Notes: generated by a model from the sequence alone, not told the origin. 57,899 bases of DNA from Blastococcus sp. TF02A-35 (GCF_004571075.1 NZ_SPQP01000026.1:1-57899), one strand, 5' to 3'; positions 16,841-25,810 are shown, counted from the first letter of the stretch. Translations and numbers: made by a program.

Positions 16841-17827
16841 ATGTCTGAGGCGGTGGACGCAGGCCGGGAGCTCGCCGCAGCCTGCGACCCGGCCGGGCGC
16901 TCGCACACCGGGCTCGTTGCCGGGTCCGACGACGAGATCGTGGCCGGTGCCGTCCCCTACGTGGAGGAGGGGCTCGGCGCGGGGGACACGGTCCTGCTGT
17001 GCTGCCCTCCCGAGACCGTCGCCCTCATCACCGCGGCGCTGGGGGAGCGCGCCTCGGCCGTCGAGTCCGACGCGCGGATCTGCCTGCTGGGCACCCGCGT
17101 CGCCGACGCCATGGCGGTGACCCGCGAGTGGGTGCGGCGGGCGGCGGGCACCGGCTCCGGCCGGCTCCGGATCGTCGGCCAGGTGCAGTTCGGGGCCGCC
17201 GCGCGGAACTGGCGCGAGGGGCTGCGCTACGAGGCCGCCGCCAACCGGCTGCTCGCGGACGAGCCGCTCTCGGCGCTGTGCCTGTTCGACCGCCGGGTGC
17301 TGCCCGCCGAGGTGCTGGCCGGTGTCGGCGCTACCCACCCGCAGCTGCTCTCCGGTGGCCGTCACGTCCCGAGCGGTTCCTTCCGCGACCCGCGCGAGTT
17401 CGCCCTCCGGCTGCCGCTGCCCCGCGAGCCGATCGAGGGCGCCGGCCCGGTGTTCACCGCGACCGATGCGCCGTCGCTGGCCGAGCTGCGCGGCGACCTG
17501 CGCCGGGTCATCCGGGCCCGGGTCACCGACCCCGACCTGGACGAGGACCTCCACTTCGCGGCCAGCGAGGTGGCCTCCAACGCGTTCCGCCACGGGGCCC
17601 GCCCCGTCTCCGCCCGGGTCTGGGTGGACGCCGACCGCCTGGTCTGCGCGATCTCCGACAGCGGCCCCGGCTTCGACGACCCCTTCGCCGGCTTCCGGCC
17701 GGCGCACGGCGACGACCTGGCGCTCGGGGGCATGGGGCTGTGGCTGGCCCGCAAGCTCTGGGACCACGTGGACGTACTGCCGCTCGAGCCGGGCGTCACC
17801 GTACGGCTGAGCACGCGCCTGCGCTGA
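16841..17827 (+). CDS. MEDS sensory domain plus RsbW-like HATPase (RsbA-type regulator)
   Basis: A 328-residue soluble regulator. Residues about 20-190 form a MEDS domain (P-Y-V-E-E-G-L-G-A-G-D-T-V-L-L, and R-L-R-I-V-G-Q-V-Q-F-G), known from DcmR. Residues about 205-325 form an HATPase_c_2 domain with S-E-V-A-S-N-A-F-R-H-G and D-S-G-P-G-F-D-D plus G-G-M-G-L-W-L. This architecture is called anti-sigma factor RsbA-family in actinobacteria. GAGGG lies before the ATG. It shares a 150-base divergent promoter region with the PRTase gene; GGTTGA and TCAACC form an inverted repeat at 16761-16797. Confidence 0.85.
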   Translation: MSEAVDAGRELAAACDPAGRSHTGLVAGSDDEIVAGAVPYVEEGLGAGDTVLLCCPPETVALITAALGERASAVESDARICLLGTRVADAMAVTREWVRRAAGTGSGRLRIVGQVQFGAAARNWREGLRYEAAANRLLADEPLSALCLFDRRVLPAEVLAGVGATHPQLLSGGRHVPSGSFRDPREFALRLPLPREPIEGAGPVFTATDAPSLAELRGDLRRVIRARVTDPDLDEDLHFAASEVASNAFRHGARPVSARVWVDADRLVCAISDSGPGFDDPFAGFRPAHGDDLALGGMGLWLARKLWDHVDVLPLEPGVTVRLSTRLR

Positions 17828-17840
17828 CGCGTCCGCGCGG

Positions 17841-19682
17841 TCAGGCGAGCACGGACTCCGTGGCGTCGAGCAGGGCGCGGCTGTCCTTGCCGTTGCGCTT
17901 GGCGGTGTACATGGCGGTGTCGGCGCGGTGCAGCAGCTGCTCGGCCGTGCAGCCCGGCTCGGCCAGCGCGCCACCGATGCTCGCCGACACGGTGACCGCC
18001 TGCCCGGCCAGCTGCACCGGGGACCGCATCGCGACCAGCAGCCGGTCCGCGACGTCGCGCAGCCGGTCGCCGTCGGCGCCGTTCAGCAGCAGGGCGAACT
18101 CGTCCCCGCCCAGGCGGGCCACGACGTCGTCGCCGCGCACCTGGGCCGACAGCCTGCCCGCGACGGCGAGCAGCAGCTCGTCGCCGGCGGCATGGCCGAG
18201 CGTGTCGTTGACGGTCTTGAAGTCGTCGACGTCGACGAAGAGGACGGCGGGCGGCGTGACGGCGTCGACGTCGGCGGTGGCCGCCTCGAGCCGCTCGTTG
18301 AAGGCCGTCCGGTTCAGCAGCCCGGTCAGCGGGTCTGTGCGCGCCTGGCGGCGGAGCTCGTCCTCGAACAGCTTCCGGTCGGTCACCTCGCGGAAGTTCA
18401 CGACCCAGCCCTCGATGCCCACGGCGTCCACGCGGCCGCTGATGCGCATCTCGACCCACCGCGTCCCGCCGGAGCTGTGCTGCACGCGGATGTCGGTGTC
18501 GACGACGCCGGAGTCCGGGTCGCCGGACCGGCCGGCCGCGGCGACGGCGGCCCGCAGGCGGGGCTGGTCGCGGGGGTCGGCCAGGGAGATGGCGTCGCGG
18601 CCGACGTAGTGCGCGGCGGGCCGGCCGAGCAGTGACTGCACCGCCGGGCTCATGTAGGCGACCGCGCCGGCGGCGTCGACGATGGCGATGACGTCCGCGG
18701 CGTTCTCGAGCAGGATCTGCAGCCGCGCCTCGCTGGCGGCCAGGGCTGACCGGGTGCGCTCGCGCTCCCGGTTCAGGGCGAACAGCCGCCAGAGCGCCAT
18801 CCCGGTGAGCAGCGCGCTTCCCGCGCCGAGGACGTAGCCGATGCCGCCGTGGCCGGCGGTCCAGAGCACCAGGAGCGCGGGGCTGACGAGGAGAGCGGCG
18901 CCGACGGCCAGGACGCGGCTGGAGGTGGCGTCCTGCTCCGACGTCGGGGTCAGGCCCATGCGCGCGACGGAGGGGTGCCGGCCGGCCAGGGCGATCGCCG
19001 CCACGGACAGCAGCGGCAGCGGGTCGAGCAGCGTGGAGGTGCGCAGCGCGGACTCGGTGAGGATCGCGCCGCCGTAGCCCACGAAGGCCAGGGCCGCCGC
19101 GGCGAACAGGGCCATCGTCGTCACCGACCGGGTGCGGGAGAGCGCCAGCGGGACGCAGACGATGAGGAGGACGGCGGTGAGCAGCGGGGTGCCGATCCCC
19201 ACCTCGATCAGGTTGGCCGACATGGAGTGCCGGTCACCGCGCACGGCGAGGATCGCCAGCCCGGTGGCCAGCAGGAGGGTGGCGATGTCGAGCCAGGACG
19301 AGCGGTCGCGGTGCCGGCGGCCACCCCGCACCACGGCTATGGCGCCCACCACGAACGCCCCGTAGGCGGCGATGTCGAGGGCGGACTCCAGCGGGGCGGT
19401 GACGTCCGTGGCGACCCCGGCCAGCTTCCACACGTCGGCGACGCAGCTCAGGGCGAAGAACAGCAGGCCGAGCCCGAGTCCCCGCCAGGCGACGACGAGC
19501 TGGGTGCGGTGGTGGCGGAGGGCGACCCGCACGCCGGCCAGCCCCAGGGCGAAGAGGGGGATCTCGGCGGCGGGCCGCCAGGGGCCGTGGGGGACGACGG
19601 TGACGATCAGGGCGACGCTCAGCACGGCCAGCGCCGCGTGCAGCCAGGCAGCACGGGCGGTCGGAGCGTGGGAGCCGTTCAC
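17841..19682 (-). CDS. Membrane-anchored PAS-GGDEF diguanylate cyclase
   Basis: A 613-residue protein. The N-terminal half (to about residue 315) contains eight or more hydrophobic segments forming an integral membrane sensor. A PAS domain follows (about 320-440, V-D-A-A-G-A-V-A-Y-M-S-P-A-V), then a GGDEF domain whose active site is R-L-G-G-D-E-F-A-L-L. D-P-L-T-G-L-L-N-R-T opens the catalytic domain. All residues for c-di-GMP synthesis look intact; no EAL domain and no R-x-x-D inhibitory site is seen upstream of the active site. Likely senses a membrane or lipophilic signal. Confidence 0.9.
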   Translation of the reverse strand: MNGSHAPTARAAWLHAALAVLSVALIVTVVPHGPWRPAAEIPLFALGLAGVRVALRHHRTQLVVAWRGLGLGLLFFALSCVADVWKLAGVATDVTAPLESALDIAAYGAFVVGAIAVVRGGRRHRDRSSWLDIATLLLATGLAILAVRGDRHSMSANLIEVGIGTPLLTAVLLIVCVPLALSRTRSVTTMALFAAAALAFVGYGGAILTESALRTSTLLDPLPLLSVAAIALAGRHPSVARMGLTPTSEQDATSSRVLAVGAALLVSPALLVLWTAGHGGIGYVLGAGSALLTGMALWRLFALNRERERTRSALAASEARLQILLENAADVIAIVDAAGAVAYMSPAVQSLLGRPAAHYVGRDAISLADPRDQPRLRAAVAAAGRSGDPDSGVVDTDIRVQHSSGGTRWVEMRISGRVDAVGIEGWVVNFREVTDRKLFEDELRRQARTDPLTGLLNRTAFNERLEAATADVDAVTPPAVLFVDVDDFKTVNDTLGHAAGDELLLAVAGRLSAQVRGDDVVARLGGDEFALLLNGADGDRLRDVADRLLVAMRSPVQLAGQAVTVSASIGGALAEPGCTAEQLLHRADTAMYTAKRNGKDSRALLDATESVLA

Positions 19683-19747
19683 GCGACCCCATCGTCACGT
19701 CCGGGGAGAACCTTGACCACCTCATCCCCCAGGGGGATGTGTGCAGG

Positions 19748-20761
19748 TCATGGCACGGGCGGCAGGTCCTCCGGGTGCAGGTCGGGGCGCACGCGGACGA
19801 ACCGCAGCGGGTGCCGGAACACGCCCGCCTGGAGGGCCGCGTCGGCGCTCACCTCGACCACGGCGGTGGGCTCGACGCGGGTGAGCGGGACCGACAGCCT
19901 GCCGCCGCCGAAGCGGCCGGTGCCGATGCGCTCCGGCCAGGGGTGGTGGTCGCCGGCGGGGCGCAGCACGGCCGCGAGCTCGGCCGACTGCTGCGGGGAC
20001 AGCGGGCTGGTGCGGCCGACGACGACGAGCTCGCCGTCCCGGTAGCGGCCGGCCACCAGCTGGCTGGGCCGCTCGACCGGGCCGATGACCCCGCCGGCCA
20101 GGACCTCGGTGGTCTCCCAGCTCTTCACCTTGAGCCAGTCGCGCCGGCCGGGGGCGTACCGGGTGGCTGCGCCCTTGACGACCAGCCCCTCGATCCCGGC
20201 GGGCCGGAAGTCGGTGAACCACTGCTGGGCCTCGTCGAGGTCGGCGGTGACGGGGGAGAGCTGCAGCGGCGGTGCCCAGCGCCCGGCCATGGCCTCCAGG
20301 GCGGCGCGCCGCCGGGTCAGGGTGCGGCCGCGGAGGTCCTCCCCGCCGGAGGCGAGCAGGTCGAACGCGACGTAGGACGCCGGTGCCGCGCTCACCTGGG
20401 CGGCGATCCGGCCGGCCGCGGTGACCATGCGGCGCTGCAGCAGCCCGAAGTCCAGGCGCTCGCCGTTCCAGATCACGACCTCGCCGTCGACGACGGAGCC
20501 GGCCGGGACCTGCGCCAGCGCCGCGGCCGCGACGTCCGGGAAGCGGTCGGTGAGGTCGCGGCCCTGCTTGGACCACAGCCGGGTCGAGCTCCGGTCGCGC
20601 ACGATCACCAGGCGGTAGCCGTCCCACTTGGGCTCGTACCGGCAGCCGCCGGCCAGCGCCGCCGGCTGCGGGATCGCGCGCACCGGCTTGGCCAGCTGCA
20701 CCGCCACGGGCCCGGACAGCTCGGGCGGCAGCGCGGGCAGGCCGGTAGCGGACAGGGGCAC
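19748..20761 (-). CDS. ATP-dependent DNA ligase (LigC-like)
   Basis: A 337-residue ATP-dependent ligase core. The adenylation motif is E-P-K-W-D-G-Y-R, with K as the AMP-accepting residue. Motif III (Y-V-A-F-D-L-L), motif IV (E-G-L-V-V-K-G) and motif V (W-L-K-V-K-S) follow, then an OB domain. It lacks the polymerase and nuclease domains of LigD, so it resembles LigC, an accessory ligase for repair and end joining. GTG 20761 starts just before homology; GTG 20815 would add a basic 18-residue extension and would be 17 bases after the SulP stop. Confidence 0.87.
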   Translation of the reverse strand: MPLSATGLPALPPELSGPVAVQLAKPVRAIPQPAALAGGCRYEPKWDGYRLVIVRDRSSTRLWSKQGRDLTDRFPDVAAAALAQVPAGSVVDGEVVIWNGERLDFGLLQRRMVTAAGRIAAQVSAAPASYVAFDLLASGGEDLRGRTLTRRRAALEAMAGRWAPPLQLSPVTADLDEAQQWFTDFRPAGIEGLVVKGAATRYAPGRRDWLKVKSWETTEVLAGGVIGPVERPSQLVAGRYRDGELVVVGRTSPLSPQQSAELAAVLRPAGDHHPWPERIGTGRFGGGRLSVPLTRVEPTAVVEVSADAALQAGVFRHPLRFVRVRPDLHPEDLPPVP

Positions 20762-20831
20762 CCGGACAGCCTGCCGACCCCGCGGCCGGCGCGCACGCCG
20801 GCCGTCGCGGCTCACACCCGTTCGGGTCCGG

Positions 20832-22304
20832 TCAGCCCAGCTGCCCGCTGTGCCGCTCGAAGCGGGCGGCGGAGTGCCCCTCGAGCCCGACGACGGTCGC
20901 CGTCTTGCCCCGGGTGGCGTACTTGTGGGTGACGGCGTCGAGGACCGCGACCGTGGAGGCGTCCCAGACGTTCGCTCCCGAGAGGTCCACGACCACCTCC
21001 GCGGGGTCCCCGGCGTAGTCGAACTGGTGGACCAGGTCGTTGCTGGAGGCGAAGAACAGCGCGCCGTGCACGGCGTAGACCGCCCGGCCCTCGTCGTCGG
21101 TCGTGCGCGTCACCGACACGAGGTGGGCGACGCGGCGGGCGAAGAGCACGCAGGCCACGAGCACCCCCACGCCGACGCCGATCGCCAGGTTGGAGGTGGC
21201 CAGCGTGACCGCCACCGTCGCGAGCATCACGGCGGTCTCGCTCCGCGGCATGGACGGCAGCGTGCGCAGGCTGTGCCAGTCGAAGGTGGCGATCGACACG
21301 AAGACCATGACGGCGACGAGGGCGGCCATCGGGATGACGCCGACGACGTCGCCGAGCGCCACCACCAGGACCAGCAGGAAGACCCCGGCCAGGAAGGTCG
21401 ACAGCCGGGTGCGGGCACCCGAGGCCTTCGCGTTGATCATCGTCTGCCCGATCATCGCGCAGCCGCCCATCCCACCGAAGAGGCCGGTGACGATGTTGGC
21501 GACGCCCTGGCCCCACGACTCGCGGGTCTTGTCCGAGCGGGTGTCGGTGATGTCGTCCACGAGCTTGGCCGTCATGAGGGACTCCATCAGGCCCACGAAG
21601 GCGATGCCCAGCGCGTACGGGGCGATGACCCGCAACGTCTCCACGGTGAACGGGACGTCGGGGAGGGCGAGGAACGGGAGGCTCTCGGGCAGCTCACCCT
21701 CGTCCCCGACGTCGGGGAGGTCCCACCCGGCGCTCACCGTGAGCAGCGTCAGGACGACGATCGCGACCAGGGGAGCCGGCACCGCCGTCGTCAGCCGGGG
21801 GAGCAGGAAGATGATCGCGAGCCCCGCGGCGACCATCGGGTAGACCAGCCACGGCACGTCGACCAGGTGCGTGACCTGCGCGCTGAAGATCAGGATCGCC
21901 AGGGCGTTGACGAAGCCGACCATCACGCTGCGCGGGATGAACCGCATCAGCCGGGCCACCCCCGCCGCGGCGAGCAGGACCTGGACGACGCCGCCGAGGA
22001 TGACCGCGGCGATCAGGTACTGCAGCCCGTGCTCCACCGCGAGCGGGGCGACGACGAGCGCGATGGCGCCGGTCGCGGCGCTGATCATCGCCGGCCGACC
22101 ACCGGTGAAGGCGATGACGACGGCCATGGTGAACGACGCGAAGAGGCCGACCCGGGGGTCGACGCCGGCCAGGATCGAGAAGCTGATCGCCTCGGGGATG
22201 AGGGCGAGGGCGACGACGAGGCCGGCGAGGACCTCGGTGCGGGCGACCCGGGGGTCCAGCCAGGCGGGGCGGCGGAGGCGCAGCTCGGGCAGGGGTGAGG
22301 ACAT
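20832..22304 (-). CDS. SulP-family anion transporter with STAS domain
   Basis: A 490-residue membrane transporter with about ten to twelve helices and a C-terminal STAS domain (about 395-490, V-V-V-D-L-S-G-A-N-V-W-D-A-S-T-V). SulP motifs include L-A-L-I-P-E-A-I-S-F-S and G-G-M-G-G-C-A-M-I-G-Q-T. Characterised relatives move sulfate or, in cyanobacteria and marine bacteria, bicarbonate with sodium; no substrate can be assigned. The STAS position where some anti-anti-sigmas have serine is S-T here. ATG 22304 is weakly preceded by GGAAC. Followed closely by the ligase gene. Confidence 0.9.
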   Translation of the reverse strand: MSSPLPELRLRRPAWLDPRVARTEVLAGLVVALALIPEAISFSILAGVDPRVGLFASFTMAVVIAFTGGRPAMISAATGAIALVVAPLAVEHGLQYLIAAVILGGVVQVLLAAAGVARLMRFIPRSVMVGFVNALAILIFSAQVTHLVDVPWLVYPMVAAGLAIIFLLPRLTTAVPAPLVAIVVLTLLTVSAGWDLPDVGDEGELPESLPFLALPDVPFTVETLRVIAPYALGIAFVGLMESLMTAKLVDDITDTRSDKTRESWGQGVANIVTGLFGGMGGCAMIGQTMINAKASGARTRLSTFLAGVFLLVLVVALGDVVGVIPMAALVAVMVFVSIATFDWHSLRTLPSMPRSETAVMLATVAVTLATSNLAIGVGVGVLVACVLFARRVAHLVSVTRTTDDEGRAVYAVHGALFFASSNDLVHQFDYAGDPAEVVVDLSGANVWDASTVAVLDAVTHKYATRGKTATVVGLEGHSAARFERHSGQLG

Positions 22305-22439
22305 GTTCCGTTCCGGGGGGAGGTGGCGTTCCCGGCGGCGGGACGCGGTCGCCGTCGAGTCTGCGGGAGCAACACGGCTTGCCCGGGAGCCGCGGGAGAT
22401 GCGTGCTTGGTCACCCCCGGCCGGGGGAACGACCGGTAC

Positions 22440-22937
22440 GTGACCGAGCGCAAGCCGCCGGGGGTCTCCTTCGAGACCTGGGTGGAGACCCAGATCGCCC
22501 GTGCGGCGGAGCGGGGGGCCTTCGAGAACCTCGACGGCGCCGGCCACCCCCTGCCCCGGCGGAACCGGGAGGAGAACGCCTACGACTGGGCGGTCGCCAA
22601 GGCCCGCCGCGAGGGCGTGGACACCGCGGCCATGCTCCCGCCCGGCCTGGCGCTGCGCCGGGAGCGCGACGAGCTGTCCGGGCGCGTCGCCCACCTCGCC
22701 TCCGAGGCGGAGGTGCGGGCGGTGGCCGAGGACTACAACGCGCGCGTGGAGGCCTTCTGGCGGCAGCCCCAGGAGAGCCGGTGGTCCCCGGTGCCGGGGC
22801 TGGCCGACGTCGAGGCGCTCGTGTCCGGCTGGCGCCGGGCGCGTCCGCCGGTGCTGCCCTCCCCCGCACCGGAGGTCGTGGAGGTGCGCGCGCAGCGTCG
22901 GTTCCGACGGCTCGTGGCCCGCTTCCGCCGGCGCTGA
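22440..22937 (+). CDS. DUF1992 (DnaJ-homologue subfamily C member 28-like) protein
   Basis: A 165-residue soluble protein. The N-terminal half carries the DUF1992 pattern E-T-W-V-E-T-Q-I-A-R-A-x-E-R-G-A-F-E-N-L-D-G-A-G-H-P-L, a conserved region shared with eukaryotic DNAJC28. The C terminus is Arg-rich. Function of the family is not established. GTG start at 22440; a perfect 14-base palindrome CCCCCGGCCGGGGG lies at 22414-22427 just upstream, in the divergent region shared with the SulP gene. Confidence 0.82.
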   Translation: MTERKPPGVSFETWVETQIARAAERGAFENLDGAGHPLPRRNREENAYDWAVAKARREGVDTAAMLPPGLALRRERDELSGRVAHLASEAEVRAVAEDYNARVEAFWRQPQESRWSPVPGLADVEALVSGWRRARPPVLPSPAPEVVEVRAQRRFRRLVARFRRR

Positions 22938-23021
22938 GCGCCGCGTTCGCCGTCGGCGGATCCGCGGTCGGCCCGCCGCGGTGCGGGTAGGTGCGGGGTC
23001 CACGACCACGAGGAGGACGCC

Positions 23022-23198
23022 ATGACCGAGGTGCCGGGCACCGACCGCGAGCAGGCACGGGAGAACGTCCAGGAGGAGACCCCGCTCGTCCCGGAGGACG
23101 TCGAGGGCGCCGGGGACGAGGCCCGCCCGCAGGGCGACCAGGGCGTGACCGGCGACGAGGTGAAGCCGCGGCCGGGCAGCACCGACCCCGTCACCTGA
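23022..23198 (+). CDS. Small acidic hypothetical protein
   Basis: A 58-residue, strongly acidic, Pro/Gly/Glu-rich protein with no hydrophobic core, likely disordered. The evidence for a real gene is an excellent AGGAGG site six bases before the ATG, consistent G/C in the third codon position, and placement in the same direction as the DUF1992 gene. Sequence begins M-T-E-V-P-G-T-D and ends S-T-D-P-V-T. No family recognised. Confidence 0.6.
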   Translation: MTEVPGTDREQARENVQEETPLVPEDVEGAGDEARPQGDQGVTGDEVKPRPGSTDPVT

Positions 23199-23220
23199 CC
23201 GTCGGGGGCCGCTCGCGGCG

Positions 23221-23346
23221 TCAGTGGCTCGTCGACGCCGCTGTCGTGGTCAGCACGAACAGCGCCACCGCGAGCGGCCCCAGCACCAGCGCCGCGCGGC
23301 GCACCGCCGGGTGCCGCACCCCGCGGGAGGTCCGGGGATCGGTCAT
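23221..23346 (-). CDS. Tiny single-pass membrane protein
   Basis: A 41-residue frame: a basic N terminus (M-T-D-P-R-T-S-R-G-V-R), one hydrophobic helix (A-A-L-V-L-G-P-L-A-V-A-L-F-V-L) and a short polar tail. Third positions are nearly all G or C. It is convergent with the small acidic protein gene and follows the MarR gene on the same strand. Ribosome binding site weak. May be real, but too short to be certain. Confidence 0.45.
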   Translation of the reverse strand: MTDPRTSRGVRHPAVRRAALVLGPLAVALFVLTTTAASTSH

Positions 23347-23373
23347 GGCGGCACTGTGGCAGAGCGCCGGGCG

Positions 23374-23790
23374 TCAGTCGGCGAGGGCGCGCAGGATGCG
23401 GGCGAGGGTCTCCCGGTCCTCGGCCGGCAGGCGCCCGTAGAGCTCCTCCGCGTCGGCGGCCCGCGCGGCGTCGATCTCCTCGCGCACCCGCCGGCCCTCG
23501 TCGGTGGCCCGCAGCAGCACCGCCCGCCGGTCGCCCGGGTCGGGGGACCGCCCGATCAGCCCGCGCTCCTGCAGGGCGTCGGCCACCTCGGTCGCCGAGC
23601 GCGGCGCGATGCGCAGCCGCCCGGCGAGGTCGGAGAGCCGGACCCCGTCCCCCGCGCAGATCACGCCGAGCGCGCGGGCCTGGTGCGGGGAGAGGTCCCA
23701 GGGGCCGAGGAGGTCGCGGAACCGCCGTCGCTGGGTCCGGGCCACGCGCATGACCAGGTCGCCCAGGTCCGTCGTCCCGTCACCGCGCAC
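23374..23790 (-). CDS. MarR-family transcriptional regulator
   Basis: A 138-residue winged-helix regulator. The MarR pattern is visible as L-S-P-H-Q-A-R-A-L-G-V-I, the recognition helix R-I-A-P-R-S-A-T-E-V-A-D-A-L and the wing D-P-G-D-R-R-A-V-L-L. It is divergent from an ABC exporter gene and most likely represses it and itself through the inverted repeat at 23816-23838. TACGAT lies six bases before the GTG with no Shine-Dalgarno, suggesting leaderless translation. Confidence 0.9.
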   Translation of the reverse strand: MRGDGTTDLGDLVMRVARTQRRRFRDLLGPWDLSPHQARALGVICAGDGVRLSDLAGRLRIAPRSATEVADALQERGLIGRSPDPGDRRAVLLRATDEGRRVREEIDAARAADAEELYGRLPAEDRETLARILRALAD

Positions 23791-23815
23791 GGGGGAATCG
23801 TACCGGTGACGCTGC

Positions 23816-23838
23816 GGTTACCACACCGTGAGGTAACC
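23816..23838. promoter_or_regulatory. Probable MarR operator
   Basis: GGTTACC, nine bases, GGTAACC: a perfect seven-base inverted repeat in the short divergent region between the MarR and ABC exporter genes. The right arm is also the core of GAGGT-A-ACCTC, itself an odd palindrome (23830-23840). It lies 14 to 48 bases from the two gene starts, in position to block both promoters. Confidence 0.65.
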
Positions 23839-23874
23839 TCAGCATCGGATGGGGAGGTGGTCGGCATCGAGCCG

Positions 23875-25746
23875 ATGACGATGGGCGGCGGTGGCCCGGG
23901 CGGCGGCCGTGGTGGTGGCGGCGGTGGTGGTGGCGGCGCCGACCGCATCGGCCGCCGGCCGGACGCGGCCGACGTCGCGCAGCTGGAGCGCGCGCCGGTG
24001 CGGTGGAGCCGGGTCGCTGCCCTCTTCCGCCCCTACCGGTGGCAGCTGGCCGTGGTCGTCGCGCTGATCGTGGCGTCGTCCACGGTCGCCCTGGCCACGC
24101 CGTTCCTGATCCGGCTGGTCATCGACCGGGCGATCCCCGAGCAGGACGTCCCGCTGCTGCTCTGGGCCGTCGGCGGCATGCTCGCCGTCACGGTCGTGAC
24201 GGCGATCTTCGGCGTCGTCCAGACCTGGCTGTCCACCACCGTCGGCCAGCGGGTCATGCACGGGCTGCGGACGGCGGTCTTCACCCACCTCCAGCGCCAG
24301 TCGCTCGGCTTCTTCACCCGCACCAGGGGCGGGGAGGTGCAGTCGCGGCTGACCAACGACATCGGCGGCATGCAGTCGGTGGTCACCTCGACCGCGACGT
24401 CCTTCGCGTCCAACGCCACGACCGTCATCGGCACCGTCGTCGCCATGGCGGCGCTGTCCTGGCGGCTGTCGCTGCTGTCGCTGGTCGTGCTGCCCCCGGC
24501 GGTCGTGCTCACCCGCCGGGTCGCGCGCATGCGCCGCACGATCACCGCCCAGCGGCAGCGCTCGCTGGCCGACCTGCACTCGCAGGTCGAGGAGGGGCTG
24601 AGCGTCAGCGGGGTGCTGCTCGGCAAGACGCTCGGCGCGGGGCCGGCGCAGTCCCAGCGGTTCGCCGGCACGTCGGAGGACCTGGTCGCCCTGGAGGTCC
24701 GCTCCCAGCTCGCCGGCCGCTGGCGGATGGCCACGATGAGCATCGTCTTCGCCGGCATCCCGGCGCTCATCTACCTCGCCGCCGGCCTGCCCGCGACGTC
24801 GGGCGGCATGACCATCGGCACCCTGGTCGCCTTCACCACGCTGCAGGGCGCGCTCTTCCGGCCCTTGATGCAGCTGCTGGACATCGGCGTCTCGCTGACC
24901 GCGTCGATGGCGCTGTTCAGCCGGGTCTTCGAGTACCTGGACCTGCCGGTCGACATCGGCGACCCGGCCGAGCCGGTCCCCCTCGACCCGGCGGACGTCC
25001 GCGGGGAGGTGCGCTTCGAGGGCGTCGGCTTCACCTACCCCGACGGCGCGCGACCGGCGCTCAGCGGCGTCGACCTCACCGTCCCCGCCGGGACGACGCT
25101 GGCGCTGGTCGGCGAGACCGGCTCCGGCAAGAGCACGCTGGCCTCGCTGGTCGCGCGGCTGAACGACCCCACCGAGGGCCGGGTGACCGTCGACGGCGTC
25201 GACGTGCGCGACGTGACGCTGGCCGACCTGGCCCGCGTGGTCGGCGTCGTGGCCCAGGAGACCTACCTGCTGCACGGCACGATCCGCGAGAACCTGCAGT
25301 ACGCCCGACCGGGGGCCACGGAGGCGGAGATGGTGGACGCCGCCCGCCGCGCGCAGGTGCACGACCTGGTGGCCGCGCTGCCGTTGGGCTACGACACCGT
25401 CGTCGGCGCGCGCGGGCACCGGTTCTCCGGCGGGGAGAAGCAGCGCCTGGCGATCGCCCGCACGCTGCTGCGCGACCCGCGGATCCTGGTGCTGGACGAG
25501 GCGACCAGCGCGCTGGACAACGAGACCGAGCGGGCGGTGCAGGTGGCGCTGGACGAGGCGGCCCGCGGCCGGACCACGATCACCATCGCCCACCGGCTCT
25601 CGACCGTGCGCCACGCCGACCTGATCGCCGTCCTGCACGCGGGCCGGGTCGTGGAGCAGGGCACGCACGAGGAGCTGCTGGCGCGGGGCGGTCGCTACGC
25701 CCGGCTGGTCGGCGCCGCGGAGCGGGCGGCCGAGCTCGTCTCGTGA
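23875..25746 (+). CDS. ABC exporter (fused membrane and ATPase domains), drug-efflux type
   Basis: About 623 residues. A glycine-rich tract (one run of nine G) opens the protein, followed by a six-helix type IV membrane domain (about residues 45-345) and an ATPase domain with Walker A G-E-T-G-S-G-K-S-T, signature F-S-G-G-E-K-Q-R, Walker B I-L-V-L-D-E-A-T-S-A-L-D and H-loop A-H-R-L-S. It works as a homodimer or with a partner not present here. The divergent MarR gene suggests induction by a toxic compound. The start is uncertain: GTG 23857 is in frame and neither start has a well-spaced ribosome binding site. Confidence 0.9.
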   Translation: MTMGGGGPGGGRGGGGGGGGGADRIGRRPDAADVAQLERAPVRWSRVAALFRPYRWQLAVVVALIVASSTVALATPFLIRLVIDRAIPEQDVPLLLWAVGGMLAVTVVTAIFGVVQTWLSTTVGQRVMHGLRTAVFTHLQRQSLGFFTRTRGGEVQSRLTNDIGGMQSVVTSTATSFASNATTVIGTVVAMAALSWRLSLLSLVVLPPAVVLTRRVARMRRTITAQRQRSLADLHSQVEEGLSVSGVLLGKTLGAGPAQSQRFAGTSEDLVALEVRSQLAGRWRMATMSIVFAGIPALIYLAAGLPATSGGMTIGTLVAFTTLQGALFRPLMQLLDIGVSLTASMALFSRVFEYLDLPVDIGDPAEPVPLDPADVRGEVRFEGVGFTYPDGARPALSGVDLTVPAGTTLALVGETGSGKSTLASLVARLNDPTEGRVTVDGVDVRDVTLADLARVVGVVAQETYLLHGTIRENLQYARPGATEAEMVDAARRAQVHDLVAALPLGYDTVVGARGHRFSGGEKQRLAIARTLLRDPRILVLDEATSALDNETERAVQVALDEAARGRTTITIAHRLSTVRHADLIAVLHAGRVVEQGTHEELLARGGRYARLVGAAERAAELVS

Positions 25747-25750
25747 GCCG

Positions 25751-25810
25751 GCGAGATCTGCACACTCGCGCCCATCAGCGCCCTGAAGGGGGCGAGTGTG
25801 CAGATCTCGC
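25751..25810. terminator. Long perfect hairpin after the ABC exporter
   Basis: GCGAGATCTGCACACTCGC (25751-25769) is exactly complementary to 25792-25810. Additional C/G pairing (GCCC against GGGG) continues inward, leaving a loop of about fourteen bases. No T-tract. It could end the exporter transcript. The length and perfection also suit a dispersed palindromic intergenic repeat. Confidence 0.7.

Noticed and set aside
23876-23945. Glycine-codon run at the start of the ABC exporter as a mobile or unstable repeat
   Set aside because: It is a simple GGT/GGC run in frame and common as a flexible N terminus in actinobacterial exporters; no sign of a mobile element.
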